In this document: positions 17,582 to 26,904 of the stretch, piece by piece
How positions within the stretch are numbered: the first letter of the stretch is position 1
Layout: each line of letters begins with the position of its first letter
Assembly: GCF_020736845.1 (NCBI RefSeq)
Contig: NZ_JAFFQR010000112.1
Location: 567,601 to 631,600 of the forward strand
DNA from: Paenibacillus farraposensis
GTDB taxonomy: Bacteria > Bacillota > Bacilli > Paenibacillales > Paenibacillaceae
Direction of reading: 5' to 3'
Length of the DNA stretch: 64,000 nucleotides
The notes under the pieces: model-generated
Seen by the model: the letters and a program-made list of their open reading frames with translations, nothing else
Database searches by the model: none
Told to the model about the DNA's origin: nothing
Translations under genes and position numbers: made by a program

Positions 17582-19735
17582 TCATTGGGCCAAAGCGACG
17601 GACTTGACTTGTGCAGACGTATTTCCGTAAATATCCTTGGCCAGCACAAGAATATGCAGCGTATCGGCCTGGAAGGCGCCTGCCAGCTTGTATTTAATGG
17701 TCGGAAGCATTGCCGACCAATTGGCTTTATCTTCTTTTACAAGGACACGAATGCCATTGACATAAACCTTGAGCTGCGCAATACCGCTCTGGTCAGTGAC
17801 TGAACCGCTCAAAGCGAGAGCATCGTCCTTCACCGAAGCATTCAACGTAAGCAACGGGACATCAGTTTCCTTGCGTTTAGAGGGTGGAAGCGTAGTTTTG
17901 GGGTTATAGGAGAAGATTTCATCCTCAAGTGCTGGCGTACGCACTGCAATAGGACGATTTCTGGTCGCCTGCTCATAGGAATAAGCGTAACGCAGCAGAT
18001 CATTATCGCTGTATGCGGCTCCCGCCATCGTCAGATTAACGGGCATGCCGGTGTCCTTCATAGCGCCCATACTTACAGACACACTAGGGATCCCGTACTC
18101 GCGTAGAATAAGATTCGTATTGGAGAAATAGTTGCCATTCTCCCAAGCCTCCTCATAGGATGCTTCATTTACATCAGAATCGGCCTTGCCTATATTGCAG
18201 TTGGCTGGGAATACAATAAAATCAAGGTTGCTTTGCTTCATCCAATCTTCAAAATCAATCTTTCGTACATTCTCAAGCCCTCGAAGTGCTTCATGAAGCT
18301 GTGGGATTTGTTCGTATGGGGTAACGCCTTTCCTTATGGTTTCAATGAATACGTCGTAGTGCCCAAGGTCTCTGCCACGTTTGGCATCTATTGAACCGGG
18401 CGGATTCGGGAAGACAGTGGCAGGGTCGATATTAGCCCATGACGGGAAATTCGGATCGCCTACACTTTTGAGGAATTCCTCGGCCGCATAAGGATTAAGC
18501 AGGCCGAATTCCTTTTCAGCCCACTTTGCTGGCATCAAACCGCGTTCTTCAGGTGTTTTCGCTGTTTCACGGTCCTTCTCACTGTTTGCCTGCAGGGGAA
18601 AGTCTACTTCCACAACCTCAGCTCCGAGAGCAGTCAAATCTTTTACAGCTTTTTCCCATAATGCCTGTATCGAAGGTCTGAATTTGATCGGGGTTCTGGT
18701 TTCATGGTCCTTGCCAATATAGATTTTTGGAACGCCAATGCGTTTGCCTTTCAAAGCTTGGGTGTCCCGCAGCTCTAAATAGGATTTTGGACGGACACTG
18801 TTAACAGAAGGCAGCTGAACGGCTTTTTGTTCCCGCCAGAAATCGCCCTTGGTAATCTTATCCTCTACAACGATCACATCAAGCAAGCGGAGCATATCCT
18901 CGACAGTTCTCGTATGCGGGACAACGACATCCCGTATAGGAAAGAGCGGCCAATTCCCCCGAATAGAGATTAGACCCCGCGATGGTGTATAGGCAATTAA
19001 ACCATTATTGGAAGCCGGTGACCTTCCAGAGGATACCGTTTCTTCTCCCATACCGAATGCAGCAAGGTTGGCGGCTGTTGAGACACCGGATCCGTTAGAG
19101 GAGCCAGAGTACCAGGCTGCGGCCAAATAATCCGGATTATATGGACTTTCTGCACGCCCATAAACACCCCTTTGCATTCCCCCTGCTGCCATTGGCGGCA
19201 TGTTGGTTTTACCAATCAGCACTCCGCCGGATTTGCGTATCCTCTCTACGGTAAAGGCATCGTCCTTTGCCATCAGGTCTTTAAAAGCCGGAGAACCAGC
19301 AGCGACAGTAAGTCCCTTGACCCTGTAGCTGTCTTTAACCGTGTAAGGTATGCCTAGCAGCGGTCCGGCAGTAATACCCTGCGCTCTAAGTTGGTCTGCC
19401 TGAGCGGCTTCTTTTAATACGTCAGGATTCAGAACAGGGATGGAATTCAGCCTAATGCCGCTGGAATCATAAGCGTATACCCTGTTAAGGTACATGGCGG
19501 TTAGCTCGACACTCGACAGCGCCCCTGAACTCATCGCATCCTGCATCTGTCCAATCGTAGCCTCCTGCAATTGAAATGTGACCAGGGAGGAGGAGGTTCC
19601 ACTATTGGCTTTAGGCAAAGGCGCGGCGGATGCGAGCGTGCATCCCGTGAGAGTCAGCATTATACCAGCCGCAATCCATTTGCAATAGCTGCTGCCCACA
19701 TTTCTTATATTCGTTTTTATCGGTTGTGCGCACAT
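17582..19735 (-). CDS. Lipoprotein amidase-signature enzyme
   Basis: This 717-aa protein is exported and lipid-anchored: LTLTGC places the modified Cys at residue 32. The amidase-signature triad is recognisable as Lys134 (YTVKDS), the cis-Ser in GSSNGSG (about 212-213) and the nucleophile Ser236 in GEETVSSGRSPAS. Together they suggest hydrolysis of amide bonds outside the cell. The last 110 residues form an Ig-like beta domain (SVTDQSGIAQLKVYVNGIRV) that may bind the wall or substrate. Note AAWYSGSSNGSG and VSSGRSP depart somewhat from the usual GGSSGGS and GGSIR. AAAGGAG lies upstream of the ATG. It is monocistronic with its own terminator. Confidence 0.9.
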   Translation of the reverse strand: MCAQPIKTNIRNVGSSYCKWIAAGIMLTLTGCTLASAAPLPKANSGTSSSLVTFQLQEATIGQMQDAMSSGALSSVELTAMYLNRVYAYDSSGIRLNSIPVLNPDVLKEAAQADQLRAQGITAGPLLGIPYTVKDSYRVKGLTVAAGSPAFKDLMAKDDAFTVERIRKSGGVLIGKTNMPPMAAGGMQRGVYGRAESPYNPDYLAAAWYSGSSNGSGVSTAANLAAFGMGEETVSSGRSPASNNGLIAYTPSRGLISIRGNWPLFPIRDVVVPHTRTVEDMLRLLDVIVVEDKITKGDFWREQKAVQLPSVNSVRPKSYLELRDTQALKGKRIGVPKIYIGKDHETRTPIKFRPSIQALWEKAVKDLTALGAEVVEVDFPLQANSEKDRETAKTPEERGLMPAKWAEKEFGLLNPYAAEEFLKSVGDPNFPSWANIDPATVFPNPPGSIDAKRGRDLGHYDVFIETIRKGVTPYEQIPQLHEALRGLENVRKIDFEDWMKQSNLDFIVFPANCNIGKADSDVNEASYEEAWENGNYFSNTNLILREYGIPSVSVSMGAMKDTGMPVNLTMAGAAYSDNDLLRYAYSYEQATRNRPIAVRTPALEDEIFSYNPKTTLPPSKRKETDVPLLTLNASVKDDALALSGSVTDQSGIAQLKVYVNGIRVLVKEDKANWSAMLPTIKYKLAGAFQADTLHILVLAKDIYGNTSAQVKSVALAQ

Positions 19736-20005
19736 GACATCTTCACTCCTTTGATATAGATAGGATTCATGAATTTAATGAGACAGGAATCGAAAAAAAT
19801 TCCTGTATAACACAAATTTTCGCTATGTGTTATTTTGTATCAGTTAAAAAGACTGAGAAGCAAAATATGCATTCTCAAATCTTAAAAACTCTTACTAAAA
19901 CAGGATTTTTATGCTATATATTGTATATATTTATGCGAAAATAGTCATCTACTTTATTTTTGAAAGTATATACTGGGACAGCTCTTGGGGGGTACGTAAA
20001 ATACT

Positions 20006-20280
20006 TGAACAAAACAAAAAAAGCAGCTACGGGTTTTGCCGAGGAAAGATCCAGACCGGATAGCAAGCTGGTAACCGAAGCCAGCAGGTTATTCGCACTA
20101 GGGGTGAGCTCATCTGTGTCAGACTCTCAGTGTACATATGTTTTGGCAGCCCACCTGCCCTCCATCGGCAGCTAAGCTGAATGCAGTGTGAGCGTACGCT
20201 GCATGACAACTGGATGATCACCCCCTCCCCAAGCCCTGACTATGGCCAAGGTAAATCCCCGCCGTAGGGCGGGGATATGA
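20006..20280 (+). mobile_element. Probable IS200/IS605-type 3' end remnant (TnpB tail, guide-RNA-like region)
   Basis: The plus strand encodes KLVTEASRLFALG, resembling the NASxNIL-x-EA-x-RL end of TnpB proteins. It is followed by a structured G+C-rich non-coding stretch that ends in hairpin CCCCGCC-loop-GGCGGGG (20257-20274) within AAATCCCC...GGGGATATGAA. IS200/IS605 right ends and omega-RNA scaffolds look like this. No transposase core is left. The rest of the 19736-20377 gap is A+T-rich leader of the divergent amidase and methyltransferase genes. Confidence 0.45.
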
Positions 20281-20377
20281 ACCCTACTCCGGACAGGAGT
20301 ATGTAAAGGGATAATTTGTTACTCTTAGCAAAGAATAAACGAACATATTTAGAAATTTGAATAAAGGGGAATGGTTC

Positions 20378-20953
20378 ATGATCCGTATTCATCATTTGGT
20401 TCACGAGAGGTTTTTGTTCTTGTTTAAATTTTTGCGTTCGCCTGCCTATGTGGGGAGTGTTACACCAAGCTCCAGATTTCTGGCTAAAAGCATGATGGAG
20501 TCCATTCTCTGGAGTGAAGTTCATGCCGTGGCCGAGCTGGGGGCTGGGACGGGAGCAATCACTCAATACATCCCGTCTGCCGCAAGTGCTCAGACAAAAG
20601 TGCTGCTGTTTGAGAAGGATCAGACCATGCGGCAGGAATTAATAAGAAAATTTCCGAACTATCAGTCCTATTCAGACTCACGTGAGCTTCAGCTTGCCAT
20701 AAAAAATGCCGGAATTGAACAGCTTGACTGCATCATAAGCGGGCTGCCATTTTTTAATTTTCCACAAGCGATGCGAAATCAGATTATCGAGCAAATTCAT
20801 CTCTCGCTCAGGGATGGAGGAATGTTCGTGGCCTTTCAATATTCCACACAAATGAAGCAGCAGTTAGGTGAATGGTTTGAAATGGAAGAGATCAAGTTCG
20901 TGCCCCTGAATATTCCCCCCGCATTCGTTTATGTATGCCGGAAGAAAGCATGA
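20378..20953 (+). CDS. SAM-dependent methyltransferase, phospholipid N-methyltransferase-like
   Basis: This 191-aa protein begins with an amphipathic, membrane-associating stretch (FLFLFKFLRSPAYVGSVTPS) typical of PmtA/KsgA-related lipid methyltransferases. The SAM-binding motif I is VAELGAGTGAIT, with acidic motif II LLFEKD and motif IV ISGLPFFNFP in place of NPPY. The likely reaction is methylation of a membrane-lipid amine, by family inference. The ATG at 20378 has AAAGGGGA 7 nt upstream; an in-frame TTG at 20357 has none. The DedA-type pseudogene begins 16 nt after its stop, so both were one operon. Confidence 0.85.
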   Translation: MIRIHHLVHERFLFLFKFLRSPAYVGSVTPSSRFLAKSMMESILWSEVHAVAELGAGTGAITQYIPSAASAQTKVLLFEKDQTMRQELIRKFPNYQSYSDSRELQLAIKNAGIEQLDCIISGLPFFNFPQAMRNQIIEQIHLSLRDGGMFVAFQYSTQMKQQLGEWFEMEEIKFVPLNIPPAFVYVCRKKA

Positions 20954-20969
20954 GCAGGGGGACACAGGT

Positions 20970-21576
20970 ATGGACGTTGATTTTTTAATTTCCATTATCC
21001 AGCAGTACGGCTATGCAGCACTATTTTTTTCACTATGGCTCGTCATCATAGGACTGCCCATTCCAGACGAGTCGTTGTGATGACTGGTGGGGCAGTAACA
21101 AGCATGAAAATCCTTCATCCCCTTCCTGCCTTTTTACTTGTATATCTTGGAGTTATATCGGGTTTGTCCTCAGGTAATGTATTGGGGAGAATGATAGGTG
21201 TACCCGTATTGGACCGCTTACGTCGAAAGGAAAAAAATGGACAAGTACATTGCGTTCTCGGAACATTTAGTACATAAGTATGGAAATTTCACGATTTGTA
21301 TCGGTTATTTGCTGCCCATAGTCCGTCACATTATCCCTTATATGATCGAAATTAATAAAATCAGTTTCAAACGCTATGCACTGTTCTCTTATTGAACGGG
21401 TTTGATCTGGACACTTATCTTCTTTCTGCTCGGACGTTTCTTCGGCAAGCATATTCAAACTGCGGTGGAATTTATACAACGTTATGGCTTTCAGATCACA
21501 TTGCTTCTCATCGTGCTCACCGTTATATTTTTCATAATGAAATATGTATGGGGGAAGAAAACCGCAGAGGAGTGAA
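20970..21576 (+). pseudogene. Frameshifted DedA family membrane protein
   Basis: Joined across frames the segment encodes MDVDFLISIIQQYGYAALFF, GLPIPDE, VVVMTGGAV, LGVISGLSSGNVLGRMIG, a GNFTICIGYLLPIVRHIIPY block and RFFGKHIQTAVEFIQ, a full DedA/SNARE-associated transporter of about 200 residues. A base is missing near 21069, there is an extra A in the A-run near 21236, and TGA at about 21393-21395 interrupts the frame. Other DedA proteins act as lipid flippases; this copy should be inactive. Confidence 0.85.
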
Positions 21577-21884
21577 GTTAGATTAAAAGTTACCTTAGTG
21601 CCACTACGCAGACGGATGGTGCTTCCCATCGCCACCGCCCCGCTTGTACAGCACCATTCCGTCTACTTCGTTTTCTATGTACATTTTTTCAGTTCAACTT
21701 ATATAGACTTTATTCCTCACATGATAGAGCTATAGAGTCAGATCATAATGGTCACTTACCTAATTGTAGTTTGTATTGAACTCGTTATTCTTTCTTAACT
21801 CTGTTACTAACCTCTAAATTATACTCATTAAAATCTCTGGAGTCTTTAAAATAAGCCTTAAAATCCTAGGCTATGGTTTGATTC
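21577..21884. other. Intergenic gap, nothing recognised
   Basis: This A+T-rich stretch between the DedA pseudogene and the small minus-strand remnants has no start with a ribosome-binding site and no clear hairpin. Confidence 0.4.
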
Positions 21885-22178
21885 TTACTGAGTAATAAAG
21901 TTAAGGTCGAATCCCAGCCCCCAAATAAATTGAATCTCAAGTCTATGTACAAGGCGTGTGAATTGCTCCCCGGTCATCCATAACTTCGTATTTCTATCTC
22001 CGCATTCTTCAGAAACCAAATTCTGTTCAACGTATTTCAAAAGATCGTTCGGTATCCAATTCAGTTCTAACCTGGTAAGTAACCAATTATATTCCGTTTG
22101 GATAATTATTTATGGATTCGAAAACCAGCTTTAGATCCGTATAAAAGGGAATTTGGCGTGAATTAGTATAGCTTTCAT
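21885..22178 (-). pseudogene. Frameshifted small hypothetical protein
   Basis: An AAGGGGG ribosome-binding site and ATG (22176-22178) begin MKAILIHAKFPF. The sequence then continues in other frames as YTDLKLVFESINNYPNGI, YNWLLTRLELNWIPNDLLKY and KLWMTGEQFTRLVHRLEIQF, ending at 21885. Joined, it would be a roughly 95-residue protein that I do not recognise. At least two frameshifts make it non-functional as read. Confidence 0.6.
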
Positions 22179-22235
22179 GCCTGTTCCCCCCTTACACATC
22201 TTTTATCCTTATCCACAAAACTAATTAACCCTAAG

Positions 22236-22425
22236 TTATTCTTGGGAAATAGAGTCAACTTTCTTATCTCCTGCTTCTTTTTCTTCAAACTCCTCAATAT
22301 GCTGTTCAAGTACATATTATAATCTGTTTAGCAATTGATCGTTTGTTCTTATCAGCTATATATTTGATCTTCTCAAAGTTTTCTGGTTTTAATCGTAAAG
22401 TGAATGCTTTTTTATTCGTTATCAT
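22236..22425 (-). pseudogene. Frameshifted Arc-type ribbon-helix-helix protein
   Basis: GAGGAG lies 9 nt before ATG 22423-22425. The product begins MITNKKAFTLRLKPENFEKI with a ribbon strand and first helix, then KRSIAKQI before a shift near 22315. The other frame continues YVLEQHIEEFEEKEAGDKK. Without the shift it would be a ribbon-helix-helix DNA-binding protein of about 62 residues, as found in plasmid and phage antitoxins. As read it stops after 39 residues. Confidence 0.65.
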
Positions 22426-22764
22426 TGTCTAAATCTCCTCACAATAGTGATGTCATTATTATAGCATTTTCGCATGGAACATGTAGCCGGGTCGATGCTG
22501 GCTAGTTCTCCAGAATACAAAGACTTAATGAAAGACTGTAATCAACTCTTTTCTAATTTACATGACACAAAAACGGAGTAGGCGGAATGGTGCTATACAA
22601 GCGAAGCGGGTAAATTTTAATATTCACGTATGATAAAATAATCATATATTTGTTTTGTAAAGCATCATATCAGCAATAGATTATGCGAATGTAAAAAATC
22701 GTATTTATAGAGCAGAAGAAAAACGCCTATCAGCGTACGCTGGAAATTTATCATTCTATAATCA

Positions 22765-22804
22765 TAAAAAAGGCACCGACTCTTGTGTTTCAAGGTCGAT
22801 GCCT
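22765..22804 (-). terminator. Terminator of the radical SAM gene
   Basis: AGGCATCGAC pairs with GTCGGTGCCT on the minus strand, followed by six T residues. It is 9 nt from the stop codon. Confidence 0.85.
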
Positions 22805-22812
22805 ATCCCCTC

Positions 22813-24723
22813 TTAAATCGCGGCCATTTCCTTGCCAATCGGCATGGTATAGTACAGCGGCTTTTGCTGTTCGTTTTGCTGATAGACTACTAGCAGCAGC
22901 GTTCGCCCTTCAGCAGTCAATGGGCTGCCGCCACTCAGGATATGTTCCAGATTGAACGGCAAAATATCCAGCACAGCGTGCTTTTGCAGCTCCTTTTCGC
23001 CCAGCTTCAAGGAAGCGAAAGCCGGGGCAATCTCGCGATAGGGCTGCGGCTGCTGGTTGCTCGCAGCGGATTGGACATCCGCAGCAGGAGAAGGCGAAGC
23101 CTGTACAGCATGCTGTACCGAATCCTCGATTACCGCCTTTGCCACAACGTCTGCATCCACAGGCGACAACAGCGCATCCGGGTGCTGGAGCACCATTTTC
23201 ATATAGCTGGACCAGTCGTCCTTGTCCAAGGTATGCTCCCACCAGATTTTACGCGGCTTGTATTTATGGTTCAGGAAGTAATCAAGCTTCATCAGCCCGA
23301 GCACGATCTCCATTCGCTTCGTTCCACGCGATTCCAGAAAGGACTGGAGACGCGTGAACAAGTCTTCGAGCTGGTGTCCGATTTTTTGCCAGCCTTGCCC
23401 TTCCCAGTAGTCTCCAAACGCTTGAAAGAAATCAAACGCAGATAAGAATTCACGTGTGATTAAATAGCTCATCGTATGATCCATGCGATGGGAATTCCAG
23501 TATTTTTCCAGCACATCCTCCAGGCGTTTGAGCCGAACGATATCGGCAAAGGAAAGAACATCATTGCTCAGCATTTCATAAGGCGCAACATCCATATACG
23601 TATAGTTGTATTTGTCAGCATCCATGCGCAGTCCTGTACCCCGCAGCATTTTGAGGAACCCGAGTTGCAGCTCCTCCGGACCGAGCGCAAAAACGTCATT
23701 AAACGTTTTACGGAATGTATTGTAATCTTCCAAAGGAAGCCCGGCGATCAAATCCAGATGCTGGTCTATTTTGCCGCTTTGTTTGATCTTCGTAACAGTG
23801 CGGGACAGCTTGGCAAAGTTCTGACGCCGCTTAACCAGTTCATTGGTCGGATCGTTCGTCGACTGGACGCCAATTTCAAACCGAAATATGCCCGGCGGCG
23901 CATGCTCCGCCAAATAATCCAGTACCTCGGGACGCATAATATCCGCCGTAATCTCAAACTGGAAGACACAGCCGCGATGGTTTTCAATTAGAAACTTAAA
24001 CATTTCCAGCGCGTAGTCCCGTTTAATATTAAATGTACGGTCCACAAACTTGATCAGCTTGGCCCCATTGTCGATCAGATAGAGAATATCCGACTTCGTA
24101 CGTTCAATATCGTAATAACGTACCCCGACCTCGATGCTGGACAAACAAAACTGACAGCTGAACGGACAGCCCCGGCTTGTTTCAAAATAGACCACCCGTT
24201 TCCCTAACTCCGGTATATCCTCCGCAAAACGGTGCGGAGACGGCAGTTCGTTCAAATCCGACTTTGGACGGCCCGGCATCAGGATAACCTCTTCTTCCTT
24301 GCGGTAAGCCAGTCCATATACAAAATGGAACTTGCGCTCCCCCTCCAGCTGTTGCAGCAGCTGATGGAACGTTTCCTCACCCTCGCCAACAACGATGAAG
24401 TCCACATTCGTCAAGCGCTTCATCCAGTGTTCCGTATCGTAAGATACCTCCGGACCACCAAGAACGATTTTGACCTCAGGCATAATCTTTTTCAGCACAT
24501 CAATGACTTTGATCGTCTCTTCAATGTTCCAGATATAGCAGGAGAAACCGATGACATCGGCCCCCCGCTGAAACAAATCAGAAACGATGTTCATCACCGG
24601 GTCCTTGATCGTGTACTCCGCCAGTTCGATATCAAAGTCTTTTTCGCTGTAGGCTTTGAGACAGCGGATGGCCAGCGAGGTATGAATATATTTGGCATTT
24701 AACGTTGATAAAATGACTTTCAT
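22813..24723 (-). CDS. B12-binding-domain radical SAM protein (DUF4080-type)
   Basis: This 636-aa protein has an N-terminal cobalamin-binding Rossmann domain (residues 1-140, with VIGFSCYIWN and LGGPEVSYD). It also has a radical SAM domain with the CxxxCxxC iron-sulfur motif in SRGCPFSCQFCLSS near residue 190, and a C-terminal helical DUF4080-like region after about residue 380. The canonical cobalamin-ligand DxHxxG is not evident, as in many members of this class. Its substrate is unknown. Downstream of the catalytic part, residues about 540-575 are Ala/Pro/Gln-rich and probably a linker. It lies about 60 nt downstream of recQ on the same strand and may be cotranscribed with it. Confidence 0.9.
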   Translation of the reverse strand: MKVILSTLNAKYIHTSLAIRCLKAYSEKDFDIELAEYTIKDPVMNIVSDLFQRGADVIGFSCYIWNIEETIKVIDVLKKIMPEVKIVLGGPEVSYDTEHWMKRLTNVDFIVVGEGEETFHQLLQQLEGERKFHFVYGLAYRKEEEVILMPGRPKSDLNELPSPHRFAEDIPELGKRVVYFETSRGCPFSCQFCLSSIEVGVRYYDIERTKSDILYLIDNGAKLIKFVDRTFNIKRDYALEMFKFLIENHRGCVFQFEITADIMRPEVLDYLAEHAPPGIFRFEIGVQSTNDPTNELVKRRQNFAKLSRTVTKIKQSGKIDQHLDLIAGLPLEDYNTFRKTFNDVFALGPEELQLGFLKMLRGTGLRMDADKYNYTYMDVAPYEMLSNDVLSFADIVRLKRLEDVLEKYWNSHRMDHTMSYLITREFLSAFDFFQAFGDYWEGQGWQKIGHQLEDLFTRLQSFLESRGTKRMEIVLGLMKLDYFLNHKYKPRKIWWEHTLDKDDWSSYMKMVLQHPDALLSPVDADVVAKAVIEDSVQHAVQASPSPAADVQSAASNQQPQPYREIAPAFASLKLGEKELQKHAVLDILPFNLEHILSGGSPLTAEGRTLLLVVYQQNEQQKPLYYTMPIGKEMAAI

Positions 24724-24787
24724 AGGTCACAACCTTCTATAGTTTGGGATGGGCGCTTCTATCCCCAGTAGCTATTCAATAGTACAG

Positions 24788-26686
24788 CTATTCAAAATCC
24801 TCATACACATCGTCTGGATAAATCTCATCCTCGTTCACCGTTCCTCCGATGCTCTCCTGGTTTTGAAAAAAGTCAAGAAACAGCTTGCCGTACTTGCGGA
24901 ACTTCACTTCACCAACACCCTTGATCCGCAGCATATCCGCCTCGGATTGCGGGTTCGCCACGCTCATCTCACGCAGCGTCGCATCATTGAAAATGATATA
25001 AGACGGCACATGCTCCTTAGCGGCCAGATCACGACGGATCAGGCGCAGCTGCTCAAACACAGTCTCGTTGACTGCCGCTGGATACGCATCGCGCCCCTGC
25101 CGTCCACGTGAGCCTGCCCCACCTGCAAAAGCGGTTGCATGCCGCACCACACGCTGTATAACTTCGTGCTGGCCTTTCAGCACTTCAGCCGCAAGCTGCT
25201 GCAGACGTACAACCGGATATTGACCCTCAGACAGTATGAGATAGCCTTCCGATACGAGAACATTGATGATTTCAGCAATTTCTTTTTCCGTCCGGTTGCC
25301 CATCACCCCATAGGTTGGAAGGCTGTCAAAGCCATACTGCAGCACCTTTTTGTTGCGCGAGCCTTTTAGCACCGAGGCTACCATTGAAACCCCAAAACGC
25401 TCCCGCATGCGATGAATACAGGAAAAAATCTTTTGCGCATCAATGGTCATATCGACCAGTTCCCGCTCATCCGTGCATGAACTGCATATGCCGCACGCTT
25501 CATGCTCATCCGCCTCGCCAAAATACTCTAGCTGTGCTGTACGCAAGCAGCGGGTTGTGTAGCAGTAGTCAACCATTTGCTGGAGCTTGCGATAGTCATT
25601 GCGCTTGCGGTCTTCATCCTGCGGATTTTGCTCAATCAGGAACTTCTGGGTGACAATATCTTGCGGCCCAAACAGCAAAATGCATTGACTTGGATCGCCA
25701 TCACGTCCTGCGCGTCCCGCCTCCTGGACATAGGCTTCCATATTTTTAGGCATGTTGTAGTGAATGACGTAGCGCACGTTCGACTTATCAATCCCCATAC
25801 CGAAGGCGTTGGTCGCCACAATGACACGGATATCGTCGTACAGGAAGCCTTCCTGGCTATCTGCGCGTTCCTGGTCTGTCATCCCGGCATGATAGCGTCC
25901 AGCTGCCATGCCCGCATCTCGCAGCCGTTGGTACAGATCGTCCACGTCTTTACGAGTCGCCGCGTAAATAATGCCTGATTGACCCTCGTGCTCACGGGTA
26001 TAATTCAGCAAAAAACTGCGCTTGTCTTCCCCGCGCAGCACGCTGAACGCCAGATTCGGCCGTCCAAGGCCTGTGACGAATGTTTGCGGTGAGCGCAGAC
26101 GAAGCAGCCGCACGATGTCATCCATGACCTGCGGTGTTGCTGTAGCCGTGAACGCAGCTACAATCGGGCGTTCATACAGCCCGTCTACGAACGGAGCCAC
26201 CGCCAGGTAGCTGGTGCGAAAATCATGGCCCCACTGGGATACACAGTGAGCCTCATCCACCGCAACGCAGGAAATCGGCAGTTGGGTCATCTCATCCCGG
26301 AACCAGTCCAGCTCCAGCCGCTCCGGTGCGACATACAGCAGCTTCAAATCACCATTCCGTGCGGCGCGAATACGCTCATTCACCTCACGTCCGCTCAGCG
26401 TACTGTTAATATACGCAGCCGCTATGCCCATTGTCGTCAGCGCATCCACCTGATCCTTCATTAGCGAGATGAGCGGTGATACAACAATCGTTAAACCCTC
26501 ATGCAATAACGCGGGAATTTGGTAGCATATGGATTTTCCGCCGCCAGTCGGCATAATCCCTAACGTATCGTTGCCTTCCAGCATACTGGCGACGATTTTC
26601 TTTTGCCCCTCCCGGAAATCGGGATAGCCATAAAACTTTTGCAGTAAATCCTGCGCCCGTTCCAACGTTGGTGCTTGTACACTCAT
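24788..26686 (-). CDS. recQ: ATP-dependent DNA helicase RecQ
   Basis: This 632-aa 3'-5' DNA helicase acts in recombination and repair. The order is a superfamily-2 core with Walker A GIMPTGGGKS, DEAH in VDEAHCVSQWGHDFR and motif VI QEAGRAGRDG. An RQC zinc-binding region follows, with cysteines in YCYTTRCLR and CGICSSC, and a C-terminal HRDC domain (LRLIRRDLAAKEHVPSYIIF...IKGVGEVKFRKYG). ATG 26684-26686 is chosen because GAGGGG lies 9 nt upstream and the protein then begins at the usual position; about 125 upstream codons in frame are open by chance. It is divergent from the pseudouridine synthase gene. Confidence 0.96.
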   Translation of the reverse strand: MSVQAPTLERAQDLLQKFYGYPDFREGQKKIVASMLEGNDTLGIMPTGGGKSICYQIPALLHEGLTIVVSPLISLMKDQVDALTTMGIAAAYINSTLSGREVNERIRAARNGDLKLLYVAPERLELDWFRDEMTQLPISCVAVDEAHCVSQWGHDFRTSYLAVAPFVDGLYERPIVAAFTATATPQVMDDIVRLLRLRSPQTFVTGLGRPNLAFSVLRGEDKRSFLLNYTREHEGQSGIIYAATRKDVDDLYQRLRDAGMAAGRYHAGMTDQERADSQEGFLYDDIRVIVATNAFGMGIDKSNVRYVIHYNMPKNMEAYVQEAGRAGRDGDPSQCILLFGPQDIVTQKFLIEQNPQDEDRKRNDYRKLQQMVDYCYTTRCLRTAQLEYFGEADEHEACGICSSCTDERELVDMTIDAQKIFSCIHRMRERFGVSMVASVLKGSRNKKVLQYGFDSLPTYGVMGNRTEKEIAEIINVLVSEGYLILSEGQYPVVRLQQLAAEVLKGQHEVIQRVVRHATAFAGGAGSRGRQGRDAYPAAVNETVFEQLRLIRRDLAAKEHVPSYIIFNDATLREMSVANPQSEADMLRIKGVGEVKFRKYGKLFLDFFQNQESIGGTVNEDEIYPDDVYEDFE

Positions 26687-26904
26687 AAATTTAAACCCCT
26701 CATAATTTCCAGCGCCTCGGGCGCATATCAGCTTTTCTATCGTTATCTTTAGTTTACCGGGGTTCAGGGTAATGTTCAACCGCCGGAAGACCTTCATGCA
26801 GATTTCCTCTTCCCGTGGCATTCGCTGTTTTCTCATGATATAGTGAACACGGTACCGCAGTTTTACATCATGAGATACGGTATCAAGAAGGAGAAAGAAA
26901 GCCC

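Noticed and set aside
20030..20130. Resemblance of GAGGAAAG... to the RNase P RNA P4 region or a riboswitch
   Set aside because: The partner P4 strand and the other conserved RNase P blocks are absent, and no riboswitch consensus fits; an IS200/IS605 end explains it better.
22474..22581. 35-codon plus-strand frame beginning MEHVAGSMLASSPEYKDLMK
   Set aside because: It reads like the fragment of a small phage or plasmid protein, but there is no ribosome-binding site and it is too short to support.
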